Source: Fimenecus sp052298855 (GTDB taxonomy: Bacteria > Bacillota > Clostridia > Oscillospirales > Acutalibacteraceae). From it: a stretch of 64,000 nucleotides of DNA. The stretch is from assembly GCA_052298855.1 (NCBI GenBank), contig DAVZXP010000008.1, positions 62,001-126,000 of the forward strand. Reading direction: 5' to 3'. A model generated the notes under the pieces. It made no database searches and was not told the DNA's origin. It saw nothing but the letters and a program-made list of their open reading frames with translations. Position numbers and translations under genes: made by a program. Shown here piece after piece: positions 1 to 8,193 of the stretch (positions are counted from its first letter, which is position 1; every line of letters begins with the position of its first letter).

Positions 1-91
1 AAATTGTCAACAAAAAATTTTCATTTCGTCACTATAACCAAAATCATTTTCTGTGCCATTTTCCGCTTTGTAAAAACTTCCGAGCATGAAA

Positions 92-120
92 AAGACGGAC
101 TCTTTGAACAAGTCCGTCTT
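92..120 (-). terminator. Terminator of the polysaccharide export operon
   Basis: A perfect 10-bp stem (AAGACGGACT / AGTCCGTCTT) is followed on the minus strand by a T-rich stretch. It lies just after the stop of the glycosyltransferase gene and so closes the three-gene operon. Bases 1-91 show no gene or other signal I can support. Confidence 0.8.
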
Positions 121-125
121 AAATA

Positions 126-1994
126 TTATTTCAATGAAAAGTCATCTCTTGTAAGTGTGAGATTCGGGTTATAATACGGATCACCGTCATCGAGTTGTTT
201 TTGCCATTTTGATTTGAAACGGTCTATCTCTCCACGGAAGCGTTCCAGCTTTTCGGGGGTGCTGTCGTTTCCTCTTGACTTTGACTCATAATGATACAGC
301 TCCGCATAAGGTGTTAATACGACAAGATAGCCTTTTTTACGTATTTTCATACACAAATCTACATCGTTAAACGCAACTTCAAAGCTCTCGTCAAGTCCGC
401 CGACCTCATCAAAGACATCACGCCTCATCATAAGGCAAGCCGCAGTACAAGTCGAAAGATTTTGAGCAATGCTCGCCCTTGCCATATATCCCGGATGGGT
501 TCTGTTAAAATGCTTATGAGCGTGTCCCGCCGTTCCGCCGAGTCCTAAAATAACGCCTGCGTGCTGAACGGTGTCGTCCGAATAATAAAGCTTCGCACCG
601 ACTGCGCCGACGTCCTTTCTCTGTGCAAACATAAGCATTTCTTCAAGACAGTTGTCGTTTATAATCTCGACATCATTGTTGAGAAGAAGTATATACTCGC
701 CCTTTGCGTAATTTACACCGAAGTTGTTTATTGCCGAGTAGTTGAAATTGCCTTCCCATGTAACGATTTTTATATTACTGTGCTTTTGAGAGAGAACTTC
801 ATAATATTCAAACGTCTCTTTCTCAGTGCTGTTATTTTCAACGATTATCACTTCAAAATCCTTATACGAGGATTTTTCATAAAGTGATTTCAGGCAAACC
901 TCAAGGTCATCCGTATGGTCCTTATTCGGAATAATTATCGAAATAAGCGGATTTCCGTCAATTTCATACTTGATATGATAGGTTGTCGGAACAGAGGAGT
1001 CAAGCACCTCGCCCTTCAATCCGCATCTTTCAAGATGTGCCGCAAGTGCCTTTTTTGCCGCCGTAACCGTATATGGTTTTGCACCGACGTCCTGTGCAAC
1101 GGAATTTTTATGTGCTCTCCAATAATAAAGAATTTTTCTGATATGAAAAACCTTTTTTGCCTTTTCGGTCAAGCGCAAAATAAGGTCGTAGTCCTGACTG
1201 CCGTCGTATTCGCTTCTGAAGTACCCCACGCTGTCAAGCAATTCCCTTGAGAATACCGACAAATGGCAAATATAGTTGTAGCTTCGAAGCGTGTCGGGAG
1301 AAAAATCAGGCTTAAAATGCGGATTGTACGCATCACGGGGCTCTTCGGAAAACGTATTTTCATCAGTATAAATGAAATCTGCACCGTGCTCGCAAATCGC
1401 CCTCATCACCTCATAAAGTGCTGACGGATGAAGCAAATCGTCATGGTCAAAAAGTGCGATATACTCACCTGTCGCCATTCTTATACAAGCGTTTGTATTT
1501 TCGGAAATACCCAAATTCCTTTCGAGCCTTTCATATTTTATACGCTTGTCCCCGTCGGCATATTTTTTGCATATCTCGCCGACATACGAATTCTCCTTGT
1601 CGCTTCCGTCGGCAAGGCAAAGTTCCCAATTCCTATAGGTTTGAGCCTGCACCGAATCTATCATTGCTTTAAGAAAGCTCTCGGGTGTATTGTAGAGAGG
1701 GACTAAAACGCTGAATTTAATATCCTTTGGAAATTGAGCATTTTCCTCCTGTTCACGCCTTTGAGCCGATATATAATAATCTTTTGCAATTTTTTTAAGC
1801 TTTCTTTTATCAACAGGCATAGGACCTGCGCCCTTGAGCACCCTGTACACGGTTGCTCTCAAGCCGTTTTTCTTCAAATACACAAGCGTCCTGCCGATTG
1901 CAAGCCGCTTAATTAAAGCCGTAATATGCCTTAACGGAGATACGGATTTTTTTGACGGATTGTCAGGCGAATTAAGTTTCGTATTAGCCTTCAT
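126..1994 (-). CDS. Two-domain family 2 glycosyltransferase
   Basis: This 622-residue protein probably adds sugars to a surface polysaccharide at the inner face of the membrane. Two GT-A (family 2) domains are visible. The first spans about residues 93-300 (start FSVLVPLYNT, donor-binding DHDD at 183-186). The second spans about 349-590 (start LISIIIPNKD, NNDVE at 439-443). The first ~90 residues are basic and unassigned. It overlaps the end of the upstream ATPase gene by 11 bases, so it is the last gene of an operon with an ABC-2 polysaccharide exporter. Two catalytic domains suggest an enzyme that makes two linkages or a repeat, as in rhamnan-type synthesis. The sugar cannot be read from sequence. 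Confidence 0.9.
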   Translation of the reverse strand: MKANTKLNSPDNPSKKSVSPLRHITALIKRLAIGRTLVYLKKNGLRATVYRVLKGAGPMPVDKRKLKKIAKDYYISAQRREQEENAQFPKDIKFSVLVPLYNTPESFLKAMIDSVQAQTYRNWELCLADGSDKENSYVGEICKKYADGDKRIKYERLERNLGISENTNACIRMATGEYIALFDHDDLLHPSALYEVMRAICEHGADFIYTDENTFSEEPRDAYNPHFKPDFSPDTLRSYNYICHLSVFSRELLDSVGYFRSEYDGSQDYDLILRLTEKAKKVFHIRKILYYWRAHKNSVAQDVGAKPYTVTAAKKALAAHLERCGLKGEVLDSSVPTTYHIKYEIDGNPLISIIIPNKDHTDDLEVCLKSLYEKSSYKDFEVIIVENNSTEKETFEYYEVLSQKHSNIKIVTWEGNFNYSAINNFGVNYAKGEYILLLNNDVEIINDNCLEEMLMFAQRKDVGAVGAKLYYSDDTVQHAGVILGLGGTAGHAHKHFNRTHPGYMARASIAQNLSTCTAACLMMRRDVFDEVGGLDESFEVAFNDVDLCMKIRKKGYLVVLTPYAELYHYESKSRGNDSTPEKLERFRGEIDRFKSKWQKQLDDGDPYYNPNLTLTRDDFSLK

Positions 1995-2751
1995 TTTGAT
2001 TTTCCTGTCTTAATCCTGCTTCTTTTTTATACAAATCGCAAACCTCTTGCGTGGGCCCGTCCATTATAATATTGCCCTTCTCAAGCCATATTACACGGCT
2101 GCAGAGACGTTCGATCTGCTCAATCGAATGAGATACGATAATAACGGTTGTTCCGCCGCTCATCATCTCTGAAATTCGCTTTTCGCACTTCTGCTGGAAC
2201 AAGAAGTCACCTACCGCAAGAATTTCGTCAACGATAAGAATGTCAGGGCGTGTAATGGTAGCTATTGAGAAGCCGAGACGTGCAACCATACCGGAGCTGA
2301 AGTTCTTAATCGCAACGTCCATAAAGTCACGAAGCTCTGCGAAATCAATAATTTCGTCCATTTTCTCGGTCATAGTCTCCTTTGAAAAGCCGAGAACAGA
2401 GCCGTTAAGAAAAACATTTTCTCTTGCGGTAAGGTCATAGTCAAAGCCTGCGCCAAGCTCAATAAGCGGAGAAATCGAGCCGCTGATTGCAGCCGTTCCG
2501 CTTGACGGTCTGAGTATGCCGGAAATCACTTTAAGCAACGTACTTTTGCCCGAACCGTTAAGTCCGACAATTCCGACAACCTCGCCTCTTTCGATTGAAA
2601 GACTGACATCGTTAAGAGCAATAAATTCCTCAAATTTAAGCTGGTGCTTTGCTAATTTAATAATATATTCTTTTAAGCTGTCAACACGCTCCTTTGACAT
2701 ATTAAAGCGCATTGTGACATCCTTTACTTCAATTACATTATTTCCGTCCAT
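1984..2751 (-). CDS. ABC transporter ATPase for polysaccharide export (Wzt/TagH type)
   Basis: This nucleotide-binding subunit powers export of a lipid-linked polysaccharide or teichoic-acid-like polymer. Walker A is GLNGSGKST (63-71), the signature region is FSSGMVARLG (151-160), and Walker B is ILIVDEILAVGD (171-182), whose xAVGD ending is characteristic of the Wzt/TagH/RfbB branch. At 255 residues it has only the ATPase domain and lacks the C-terminal glycan-binding domain of long Wzt proteins. It lies 12 bases after the permease gene and overlaps the glycosyltransferase gene. The exporter type is confident; the polymer is unknown. Confidence 0.93.
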   Translation of the reverse strand: MDGNNVIEVKDVTMRFNMSKERVDSLKEYIIKLAKHQLKFEEFIALNDVSLSIERGEVVGIVGLNGSGKSTLLKVISGILRPSSGTAAISGSISPLIELGAGFDYDLTARENVFLNGSVLGFSKETMTEKMDEIIDFAELRDFMDVAIKNFSSGMVARLGFSIATITRPDILIVDEILAVGDFLFQQKCEKRISEMMSGGTTVIIVSHSIEQIERLCSRVIWLEKGNIIMDGPTQEVCDLYKKEAGLRQENQNEG

Positions 2752-2763
2752 TTAAGCTCCCCC

Positions 2764-3723
2764 TTAAATATAAAGAATAAATCTATCCTGCTGCTTCTTA
2801 AAGATTATAAGTCCGAGAGCAAGGAACAAAAACGCATAAATAATACACATCAGATGGGCGGCAAGGTTAGGAACGGTACCGTACATTACCACTTCTCTGA
2901 AATATTCAACATAATAGAACATCGGATTTAAGTTCATTATATTCAAAATGAACTCGGGAAGTATATCCTTAGGATAAATGATGGGCGTCAAATACATCCA
3001 CGCAACCGTGAATACCGAATAAAGGTGTCCGACATCTCTGAAAAAGACGTTTACGGACGAGAGTATCAGGCTCATTCCGAGGCTGAATATCAAAACGCAT
3101 ATCATCGGGAAGAAGAACAGCAACGCAGTCCAATGCACCGGCATACGCTTGATAAGTATTACGATAATTACCGCAACAGACGAGAAAAGCATATTAACAA
3201 ATGCGAACAGGCACTTCTCAAGCGGGAATATGTATTTAGGAATATAAACCTTTTTGATAAGTGAAGCCGCACCCAAAACAGACGTAAGCGACGCACTTGT
3301 AGCCTCGGTCATAAAGTTAAATATGAGCGAGCCCGTAAGGTAATAAACTATGAAATATTCAATCTTGAATTTGAACAGGTTTGAGAATACCGCATTGATA
3401 ACAAGAGCCATCAAAAGCGGATTGAGGACGCTCCACAAAAAGCCGAGCGTGCTGCGGCGATATTTAACCTTCAAGTCTCTTGAAATGAGGTTGCCGACCA
3501 AGTAGCGGTACTTGCCGAAGCCCACACTTGTAGCAGCAAGCTCCTTTCTGTTAAGCAATATAAACAGCAGTCCGCCGACGACGAGCATCGGTCCGAACAT
3601 ACAAATTACAATTCTTTCAACATCAAGCACCCATACGCCGTTTTGAAAATCATAAAGACCGCAACCGAGTCCGAGAAGTCCTAACACAACGCAAACGGCG
3701 GTGACAATTTTATTCTTTGACAT
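2764..3723 (-). CDS. ABC-2 type polysaccharide export permease (Wzm/TagG type)
   Basis: This 319-residue membrane protein forms the channel of the exporter. The C-terminal ~260 residues have the six-helix ABC-2 layout, with a conserved block around NPLLMALVINAVFSN and a late YLTPIIYP motif typical of Wzm/TagG. Two extra hydrophobic helices (about residues 5-24 and 35-57) precede this core and are an add-on to the family's usual length of ~260. It is the first gene of the operon, with a sigma-A promoter at 3780-3808 and a ribosome site (AAAGGTAG) upstream. Confidence 0.92.
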   Translation of the reverse strand: MSKNKIVTAVCVVLGLLGLGCGLYDFQNGVWVLDVERIVICMFGPMLVVGGLLFILLNRKELAATSVGFGKYRYLVGNLISRDLKVKYRRSTLGFLWSVLNPLLMALVINAVFSNLFKFKIEYFIVYYLTGSLIFNFMTEATSASLTSVLGAASLIKKVYIPKYIFPLEKCLFAFVNMLFSSVAVIIVILIKRMPVHWTALLFFFPMICVLIFSLGMSLILSSVNVFFRDVGHLYSVFTVAWMYLTPIIYPKDILPEFILNIMNLNPMFYYVEYFREVVMYGTVPNLAAHLMCIIYAFLFLALGLIIFKKQQDRFILYI

Positions 3724-3779
3724 TCATTCACTACCTTTAATGTTTTTAGCTTGTTTTCAAGCGTTAATATACACTCTAA

Positions 3780-3808
3780 AATATACCATAATATTGCTCT
3801 TGTGTCAA
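3780..3808 (-). promoter_or_regulatory. Sigma-A promoter of the polysaccharide export operon
   Basis: On the minus strand, TTGACA and TATATT are separated by 17 bases, about 55 bases before the permease start. Confidence 0.75.
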
Positions 3809-3830
3809 TAAAGTAAGGCTTATATAAAGT

Positions 3831-3865
3831 GTAAAAAACGGGCGGTATTCCCGCCCGTTTTTTAC
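3831..3865. terminator. Bidirectional terminator
   Basis: A GC-rich stem (ACGGGCGG / CCGCCCGT) is flanked by A6 and T6 runs. It ends the FAD dehydrogenase gene on the minus strand and shields the polysaccharide promoter. Confidence 0.9.
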
Positions 3866-3878
3866 AACTGAAATTAAA

Positions 3879-5255
3879 TTATTTTTTCTTTGAAGCAATA
3901 TCTCTTGCAACGTGAATACCGCTTGCCGAAGCGTGCGAAAGAGAATGAGTGATACCGCTGCAGTCGCCGATAACATAAAGTCCGTCATAGCAGGTCTGCA
4001 AATGTTCGTCAAGTGCAACTTCCATATTGTAGAACTTAACCTCTACACCGTAAAGAAGTGTATCGGTATTCGCAGTACCGGGCGCAATCTTGTCAAGCGC
4101 ATAAATCATTTCGATAATGCCGTCAAGGATTCGTTTCGGGATAACCAAGCTCAAGTCGCCCGGTGTTGCATTGAGCGTAGGCGTAATAAATGCCTCTCTT
4201 ATTCTGTCGGGAGTGCTTCGCTTACCGTTTATAAGGTCACCGAAACGTTGAACGATAACGCCGCCTCCGAGCATATTCGAAAGCTTCGCAATGCTCTCGC
4301 CGTAGCCGTTACTGTCCTTAAACGGTTCAGAGAAATGTTTAGCCACCAAAAGTGCAAAGTTTGTGTTATTTGTCTGCTTTGCGGGGTCCTCGTAGCTGTG
4401 TCCGTTTACAGTTACAATTCCGTTTGTATTTTCGTTTACAACAGCACCCTTAGGATTCATACAGAAGGTTCTGACAAGGTCCTCATACTTTGTGGTACGG
4501 TAAACGATTTTGCTCTCATAAAGCTCGTCTGTAAGGTGTGAGAAAATCTCATACGGTAATTCAACTCTGACACCAATGTCAACACGGTTGCTCTTTGACG
4601 GAATTTTAAGATCGTCACAAATAGATTCCATCCATTTACTTCCGCTTCTGCCGACAGAGATAACGCAGGTGTCAGCCTCATAGCTCTCGCCGTCCTCGGT
4701 GTTGACTATATAAGTGTTATCGGTCTTTTCAACCTTTTTCGCAACTGCTCTGAACTTGAAGTCAACCTTGTCCTTTAAGTCGTTGTAAAGATTTTCAAGA
4801 ACAACATAGTTAATATCCGTTCCGAGATGGCGAACAGAAGCGTCAAGAAGCGTAAGTCCGTGCTGTAAGCACTGCTTCTTTATTTCCGAATTTGCGGTTG
4901 AATAAAGTTTTGTGCCCTCACCGCCGTATCTGAGGTTGATTTCATCAACATAGTGCATAAGGTCAAGAGCTTCTTCCTTGCCTATGTACTCATAAAGAGT
5001 TCCGCCGAATTGGTTTGTAATATTATACTTACCGTCTGAGAATGCACCTGCTCCGCCAAAGCCGTTCATTATCGAACAGGGCTTGCAGCCGATACAGGAT
5101 TTAATCTTCTTGCCGTCAATCGGACATTTTCTTTTATCAAGCGGATTTCCCGCCTCAAGCACAACTATTTTAAGCGACGGGTTCATTTTCACAAGCTCAT
5201 AAGCGGAGAAAATTCCTCCGGGGCCTGCTCCGACAATTACTACATCGTATTTCAT
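3879..5255 (-). CDS. FAD-dependent dehydrogenase with a cysteine cluster
   Basis: This 458-residue soluble flavoprotein belongs to the uncharacterised 'FAD-dependent dehydrogenase' (COG2509-like) group. The N-terminal dinucleotide-binding motif is VVIVGAGPGGIFSAYE (5-20), and the C-terminal FAD contact region is GLYVIGDCSGITHSLSHA. Cysteines C44, C54, C57 and C60 form a CX9CX2CX2C set next to the GGAGAFSDGK block, which could hold a metal or Fe-S centre (inference). It is monocistronic, with its own promoter and terminator. The substrate is unknown. Confidence 0.85.
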   Translation of the reverse strand: MKYDVVIVGAGPGGIFSAYELVKMNPSLKIVVLEAGNPLDKRKCPIDGKKIKSCIGCKPCSIMNGFGGAGAFSDGKYNITNQFGGTLYEYIGKEEALDLMHYVDEINLRYGGEGTKLYSTANSEIKKQCLQHGLTLLDASVRHLGTDINYVVLENLYNDLKDKVDFKFRAVAKKVEKTDNTYIVNTEDGESYEADTCVISVGRSGSKWMESICDDLKIPSKSNRVDIGVRVELPYEIFSHLTDELYESKIVYRTTKYEDLVRTFCMNPKGAVVNENTNGIVTVNGHSYEDPAKQTNNTNFALLVAKHFSEPFKDSNGYGESIAKLSNMLGGGVIVQRFGDLINGKRSTPDRIREAFITPTLNATPGDLSLVIPKRILDGIIEMIYALDKIAPGTANTDTLLYGVEVKFYNMEVALDEHLQTCYDGLYVIGDCSGITHSLSHASASGIHVARDIASKKK

Positions 5256-5329
5256 AATCTTACTCCTAAAATATAATAAGGCTTACGGCCTTGTTGAAAA
5301 GAAAGCACCGTAAACCTTTACCACACTAA

Positions 5330-5358
5330 ATTTTATCACGGTATTCCGCTTTTGTCAA
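5330..5358 (-). promoter_or_regulatory. Sigma-A promoter of the FAD dehydrogenase gene
   Basis: TTGACA and TAAAAT on the minus strand, spacer 17. The leader between promoter and gene is ~75 bases and contains a short GGCTTACGGCC palindrome-like segment. Confidence 0.75.
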
Positions 5359-5386
5359 CCGCATAGAAAAGGCATTTCTTGCTCGA

Positions 5387-5932
5387 TTATTCTGTTTTGC
5401 CCTTTGATTTCGTCTTTTTGGCGGAATTATTCCTTACAAACATTCCCACGCAGCCGACAATCGAGAGGAACAGGCTCATTACCAAATCGGTATAATAGGA
5501 TCTTGCCACATCCGCATCATCAAGGAATTTATAAGCATTGGAAAAAGCCGTACCGAAGGTTATTGCGTAATCGATTTCGCCGCTTTGATACCACTCGGCA
5601 TATGCATCATACACGTCCTTTGCAAGGCATCCGTACCAAGCAAGCACAATAGCCAAAAACGACACAACAACCGCAATTACAACCGTCTTTTTGCTCTCAC
5701 CCTTTGCGAAAAGCTTGTAGCCGTACATAGCACAGATAACCGCAACGATACCGCTTAACGCCGCAAGATAACCGAGCTGATAAAGTACAAAATACGTTAC
5801 CGTGCCTGCAAGTGAAAAGAGCAATGCGCCGACAATGCCGAGCAAAATATTTTCTTTCGGTTTTTCCTCAAGCAACGCCTGTGCTTCAAGCTCCGTCTCA
5901 CTTTGAGGTCTTTCAAATTCATTAGTCTCCAT
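5387..5932 (-). CDS. Small four-helix membrane protein, function unknown
   Basis: This 181-residue protein has an acidic N-terminus (first ~25 residues), predicted membrane helices at about 29-50, 52-75, 83-103 and 150-167, and a lysine-rich tail (KKTKSKGK). Between helices 3 and 4 there is an outside loop rich in Tyr and Asp. The layout is like small DUF-type membrane proteins of Clostridia, but I do not recognise a family. It is transcribed alone from a good promoter; no catalytic motif is seen. Confidence 0.7.
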   Translation of the reverse strand: METNEFERPQSETELEAQALLEEKPKENILLGIVGALLFSLAGTVTYFVLYQLGYLAALSGIVAVICAMYGYKLFAKGESKKTVVIAVVVSFLAIVLAWYGCLAKDVYDAYAEWYQSGEIDYAITFGTAFSNAYKFLDDADVARSYYTDLVMSLFLSIVGCVGMFVRNNSAKKTKSKGKTE

Positions 5933-5969
5933 TTTAACTTCCTCCGAAACCGTAAATTTCTACTATAAC

Positions 5970-5998
5970 ATTTTACCACAACCGAGCCTATCTTTCAA
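5970..5998 (-). promoter_or_regulatory. Sigma-A promoter of the small membrane protein gene
   Basis: TTGAAA and TAAAAT on the minus strand, spacer 17. Confidence 0.7.
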
Positions 5999-6002
5999 CA
6001 AC

Positions 6003-6031
6003 AAAAAAGAATCCCGATTTGACGGGATTCT
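6003..6031 (-). terminator. Terminator of the NSS symporter gene
   Basis: Stem GAATCCCG / CGGGATTC followed on the minus strand by T6. Confidence 0.85.
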
Positions 6032-6051
6032 CTATGCTCTTCTTGAATTTA

Positions 6052-7479
6052 TTACTTCAAAAACGAGAATACGTTGAACGCCTGCAAGAAGATTAAGAAA
6101 AGAAGTACGGGAGCTATGAATTTCATCATAACAACATAAAGCTTTTCTCTGCGGAATTTTTTGTTTCCGATACCCTGCTTAACCTCGTCAACAACATATT
6201 CGGGCTTAACCACCCAGCCGATAAGAACGCATGTGAAAATCGCAACAATCGGCATCAGGATACTGTTTGAAATATAGTCAAGAATGTCGAGTATCTGCTG
6301 TCCCGTCGCACCGTTGGGAAGAGTCGCCTCAAAGTACCAAACGTTGTAGCCGAGACAAACGGCAACGCCGATAAGCACAGCACAAATGAATGTTACGCCT
6401 GTTGCCTTAGGCCTTGACATTTTGAAGCGGTCGATAAACACCGAAGCAACCGTTTCCATAAGTGAAATTGACGATGTGAGCGCAGCGAAAAGCACAAGCA
6501 GGAAGAAGCATGCGCCGACTATCTCGCCGAGCTTGCCCATCTGCTCAAAGATTGCCGGAAGAGCCTTGAACATAAGTCCGGGGCCCGCCTGTGAAAGGCC
6601 ATCTCTTCCCTGGAAAGCATAAACGGTCGGAATCATAATAAGACCTGCAAAAAGAGCGACCGCCGTGTCAAAAATTTCAATTTGGTTAACGGACGAAATA
6701 AGATTGCTGTCCTTTCTGCAATATGAGCCGTAGGTTATCATAATACCCATAGCGAGGCTCATTGAGTAGAACATCTGTCCCATTGCATCAAGTGCAACGG
6801 TTATAAACTTTGACGGTGTAATTCCATCAAGGTTCGGAATAAGATAAATCTTCAAGCCCTCAAGAGCAGTACGGGTAACGCCGTTTTCGTCTGTGTGCTT
6901 GAGTGTAAGCGAATAAACCGAAATTCCGATAATAAGCACAGCAAGAATCGGCATCATTACCTTTGACGCCTTTTCAATTCCCTTGTCAACGCCGAGAATT
7001 ACGACAACAGCCGTAAGAACCATAAACACAAGGAACCAAATCATCGGAGATGCCTGTGCGGTTATGAAATCGCCGAAGAACTGATTGGGTCCTACCTCTC
7101 TTATCTGGGAAGCTCCGCCTGTTGCGTATGTGAACGCATACTTTGTGACCCAACCGCCGATAACGCAGTAATACGGGAAAATCAATACCGGTACAAGCGT
7201 TGCCAAAACGCCGATAAACTTGAAACGCTTGTCAACCTTTCCATATGCTTGGAACGGGCTCAAGCCTGTTTTTCTTCCGATTGCGATTTCCGTTGTCATA
7301 AGCGCAAATCCGAAAGTAAGCGAGAAGATTATATATATAACTATAAACAATCCGCCGCCGTCCTTTGCCGCAAGATACGGGAAGCGCCACAGGTTGCCGA
7401 GGCCTATTGCCGAGCCTGCGGCTGCGAGTATAAATCCGAGCGAGGATGAAAATCCACCTCTTGTTTCTTTCTTTTCCAT
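6052..7479 (-). CDS. Sodium-coupled neurotransmitter symporter (NSS/SNF) family transporter
   Basis: This 475-residue integral membrane protein is predicted to import an amino acid or amine with Na+. It opens with the family's TM1 signature (FILAAAGSAIGLGNLWRFPY), whose unwound GSAIGLGN segment lines the substrate and sodium sites in LeuT-fold members. About 11-12 helices follow, and the length matches bacterial NSS proteins (450-510). The gene stands alone between its own promoter and terminator. No neighbour indicates the substrate, and there is no glycine riboswitch in the short leader. The family is certain; the substrate is open (Trp, Tyr, Ala or Gly are known for relatives). Confidence 0.93.
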   Translation of the reverse strand: MEKKETRGGFSSSLGFILAAAGSAIGLGNLWRFPYLAAKDGGGLFIVIYIIFSLTFGFALMTTEIAIGRKTGLSPFQAYGKVDKRFKFIGVLATLVPVLIFPYYCVIGGWVTKYAFTYATGGASQIREVGPNQFFGDFITAQASPMIWFLVFMVLTAVVVILGVDKGIEKASKVMMPILAVLIIGISVYSLTLKHTDENGVTRTALEGLKIYLIPNLDGITPSKFITVALDAMGQMFYSMSLAMGIMITYGSYCRKDSNLISSVNQIEIFDTAVALFAGLIMIPTVYAFQGRDGLSQAGPGLMFKALPAIFEQMGKLGEIVGACFFLLVLFAALTSSISLMETVASVFIDRFKMSRPKATGVTFICAVLIGVAVCLGYNVWYFEATLPNGATGQQILDILDYISNSILMPIVAIFTCVLIGWVVKPEYVVDEVKQGIGNKKFRREKLYVVMMKFIAPVLLFLIFLQAFNVFSFLK

Positions 7480-7516
7480 TTTCTTTCTCCTAATAAATTT
7501 TTGAGGATATTTTATA

Positions 7517-7545
7517 ATTATATCAAAAGTCTATACATATTTCAA
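7517..7545 (-). promoter_or_regulatory. Sigma-A promoter of the NSS symporter gene
   Basis: TTGAAA and TATAAT on the minus strand, spacer 17, ~38 bases before the start codon. Confidence 0.8.
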
Positions 7546-7548
7546 CAT

Positions 7549-7579
7549 AAAAAATACGGCAAATATTAAATCTGCCGTA
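7549..7579 (-). terminator. Second terminator hairpin after the XRE gene
   Basis: Stem TACGGCA / TGCCGTA with a run of T on the minus strand. It sits directly upstream of the NSS promoter and would stop readthrough from the XRE gene. Confidence 0.55.
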
Positions 7580-7618
7580 ACATCTCTGAAAATTCGGTTT
7601 TTTCAACATTATTCGCAA

Positions 7619-7659
7619 ATAAAAAGCACATAATTTACCGTCTGGTAAACCGTGTGCTT
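7619..7659 (-). terminator. Terminator of the XRE regulator gene
   Basis: Outer stem AAGCACA / TGTGCTT and inner stem TTTACC / GGTAAA, then T-rich on the minus strand. Confidence 0.75.
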
Positions 7660-7692
7660 CCACGCTTTTTGATTTAATCAAATATCTCGAAA

Positions 7693-8016
7693 TTAAAGAA
7701 CGGGCATATCGGGGAAAATGTCGATAATTCTGCCGATTGTCATCTTGTCCTCAGGACTTTTTCTCTTAAATCTGTTTATTGTCGCATCGTCGGGAGAAGG
7801 ATAAATATCTCCGCCAATTATATACGTAACATCGGCATTGAGGATGGCGCATATGTCAAGAAATGTTGAAAAGCCCGGTGCAGACTTACCTGTCTCAATA
7901 TTCGACAAATGGTTGTTTGAAATATTGATTTTTGCTGCAAGGTCCTTTTGAGACAAATTCATTTCTCTGCGCACTGTTGCGATTCTTCTTCCAATAGCTT
8001 TAAGATCGTGTGTCAT
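7693..8016 (-). CDS. XRE-family helix-turn-helix regulator
   Basis: This 107-residue cytoplasmic DNA-binding protein has a Cro/CI-type HTH over about residues 7-62 (SQKDLAAKINISNNHLSNIE forms the helix-turn-helix). The remaining ~40 residues have no recognised ligand domain. A strong ribosome site (AGGAGGT) precedes the ATG. It follows the fucose operon on the same strand, separated by ~180 bases and a hairpin, so it is probably a separate unit. Targets are unknown; autoregulation is likely for the family. A role in fucose control is possible but not shown. Confidence 0.85.
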   Translation of the reverse strand: MTHDLKAIGRRIATVRREMNLSQKDLAAKINISNNHLSNIETGKSAPGFSTFLDICAILNADVTYIIGGDIYPSPDDATINRFKRKSPEDKMTIGRIIDIFPDMPVL

Positions 8017-8158
8017 GCTGATCTACCTCCTTAGCATTTATTTTAACACTATCTAAAGTTCGTTTACATAAATTTGTAGCGAATTAGTTTGATTATATTA
8101 TAATTTTTTCGCTTACTTAACACTTTATTCACAATTTGACGTTGATTGACTTACAATG

Positions 8159-8185
8159 AAAGCCGCAAGTTCAGTTGCGGCTTTC
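8159..8185 (-). terminator. Hairpin after the fucose operon
   Basis: Stem AAAGCCGCAA / TTGCGGCTTT lies just after the isomerase stop. The T-run on the minus strand is weak, so termination may be partial. Confidence 0.6.
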
Positions 8186-8193
8186 GTTTAATG

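Noticed and set aside
3912..4541. 209-codon frame on the plus strand opposite the FAD dehydrogenase
   Set aside because: Shadow of a strong gene; no ribosome site or known domain.
7480..7620. Glycine riboswitch before the NSS symporter
   Set aside because: The transcript leader is under 40 bases, too short for one, and no tandem aptamer motifs are present.
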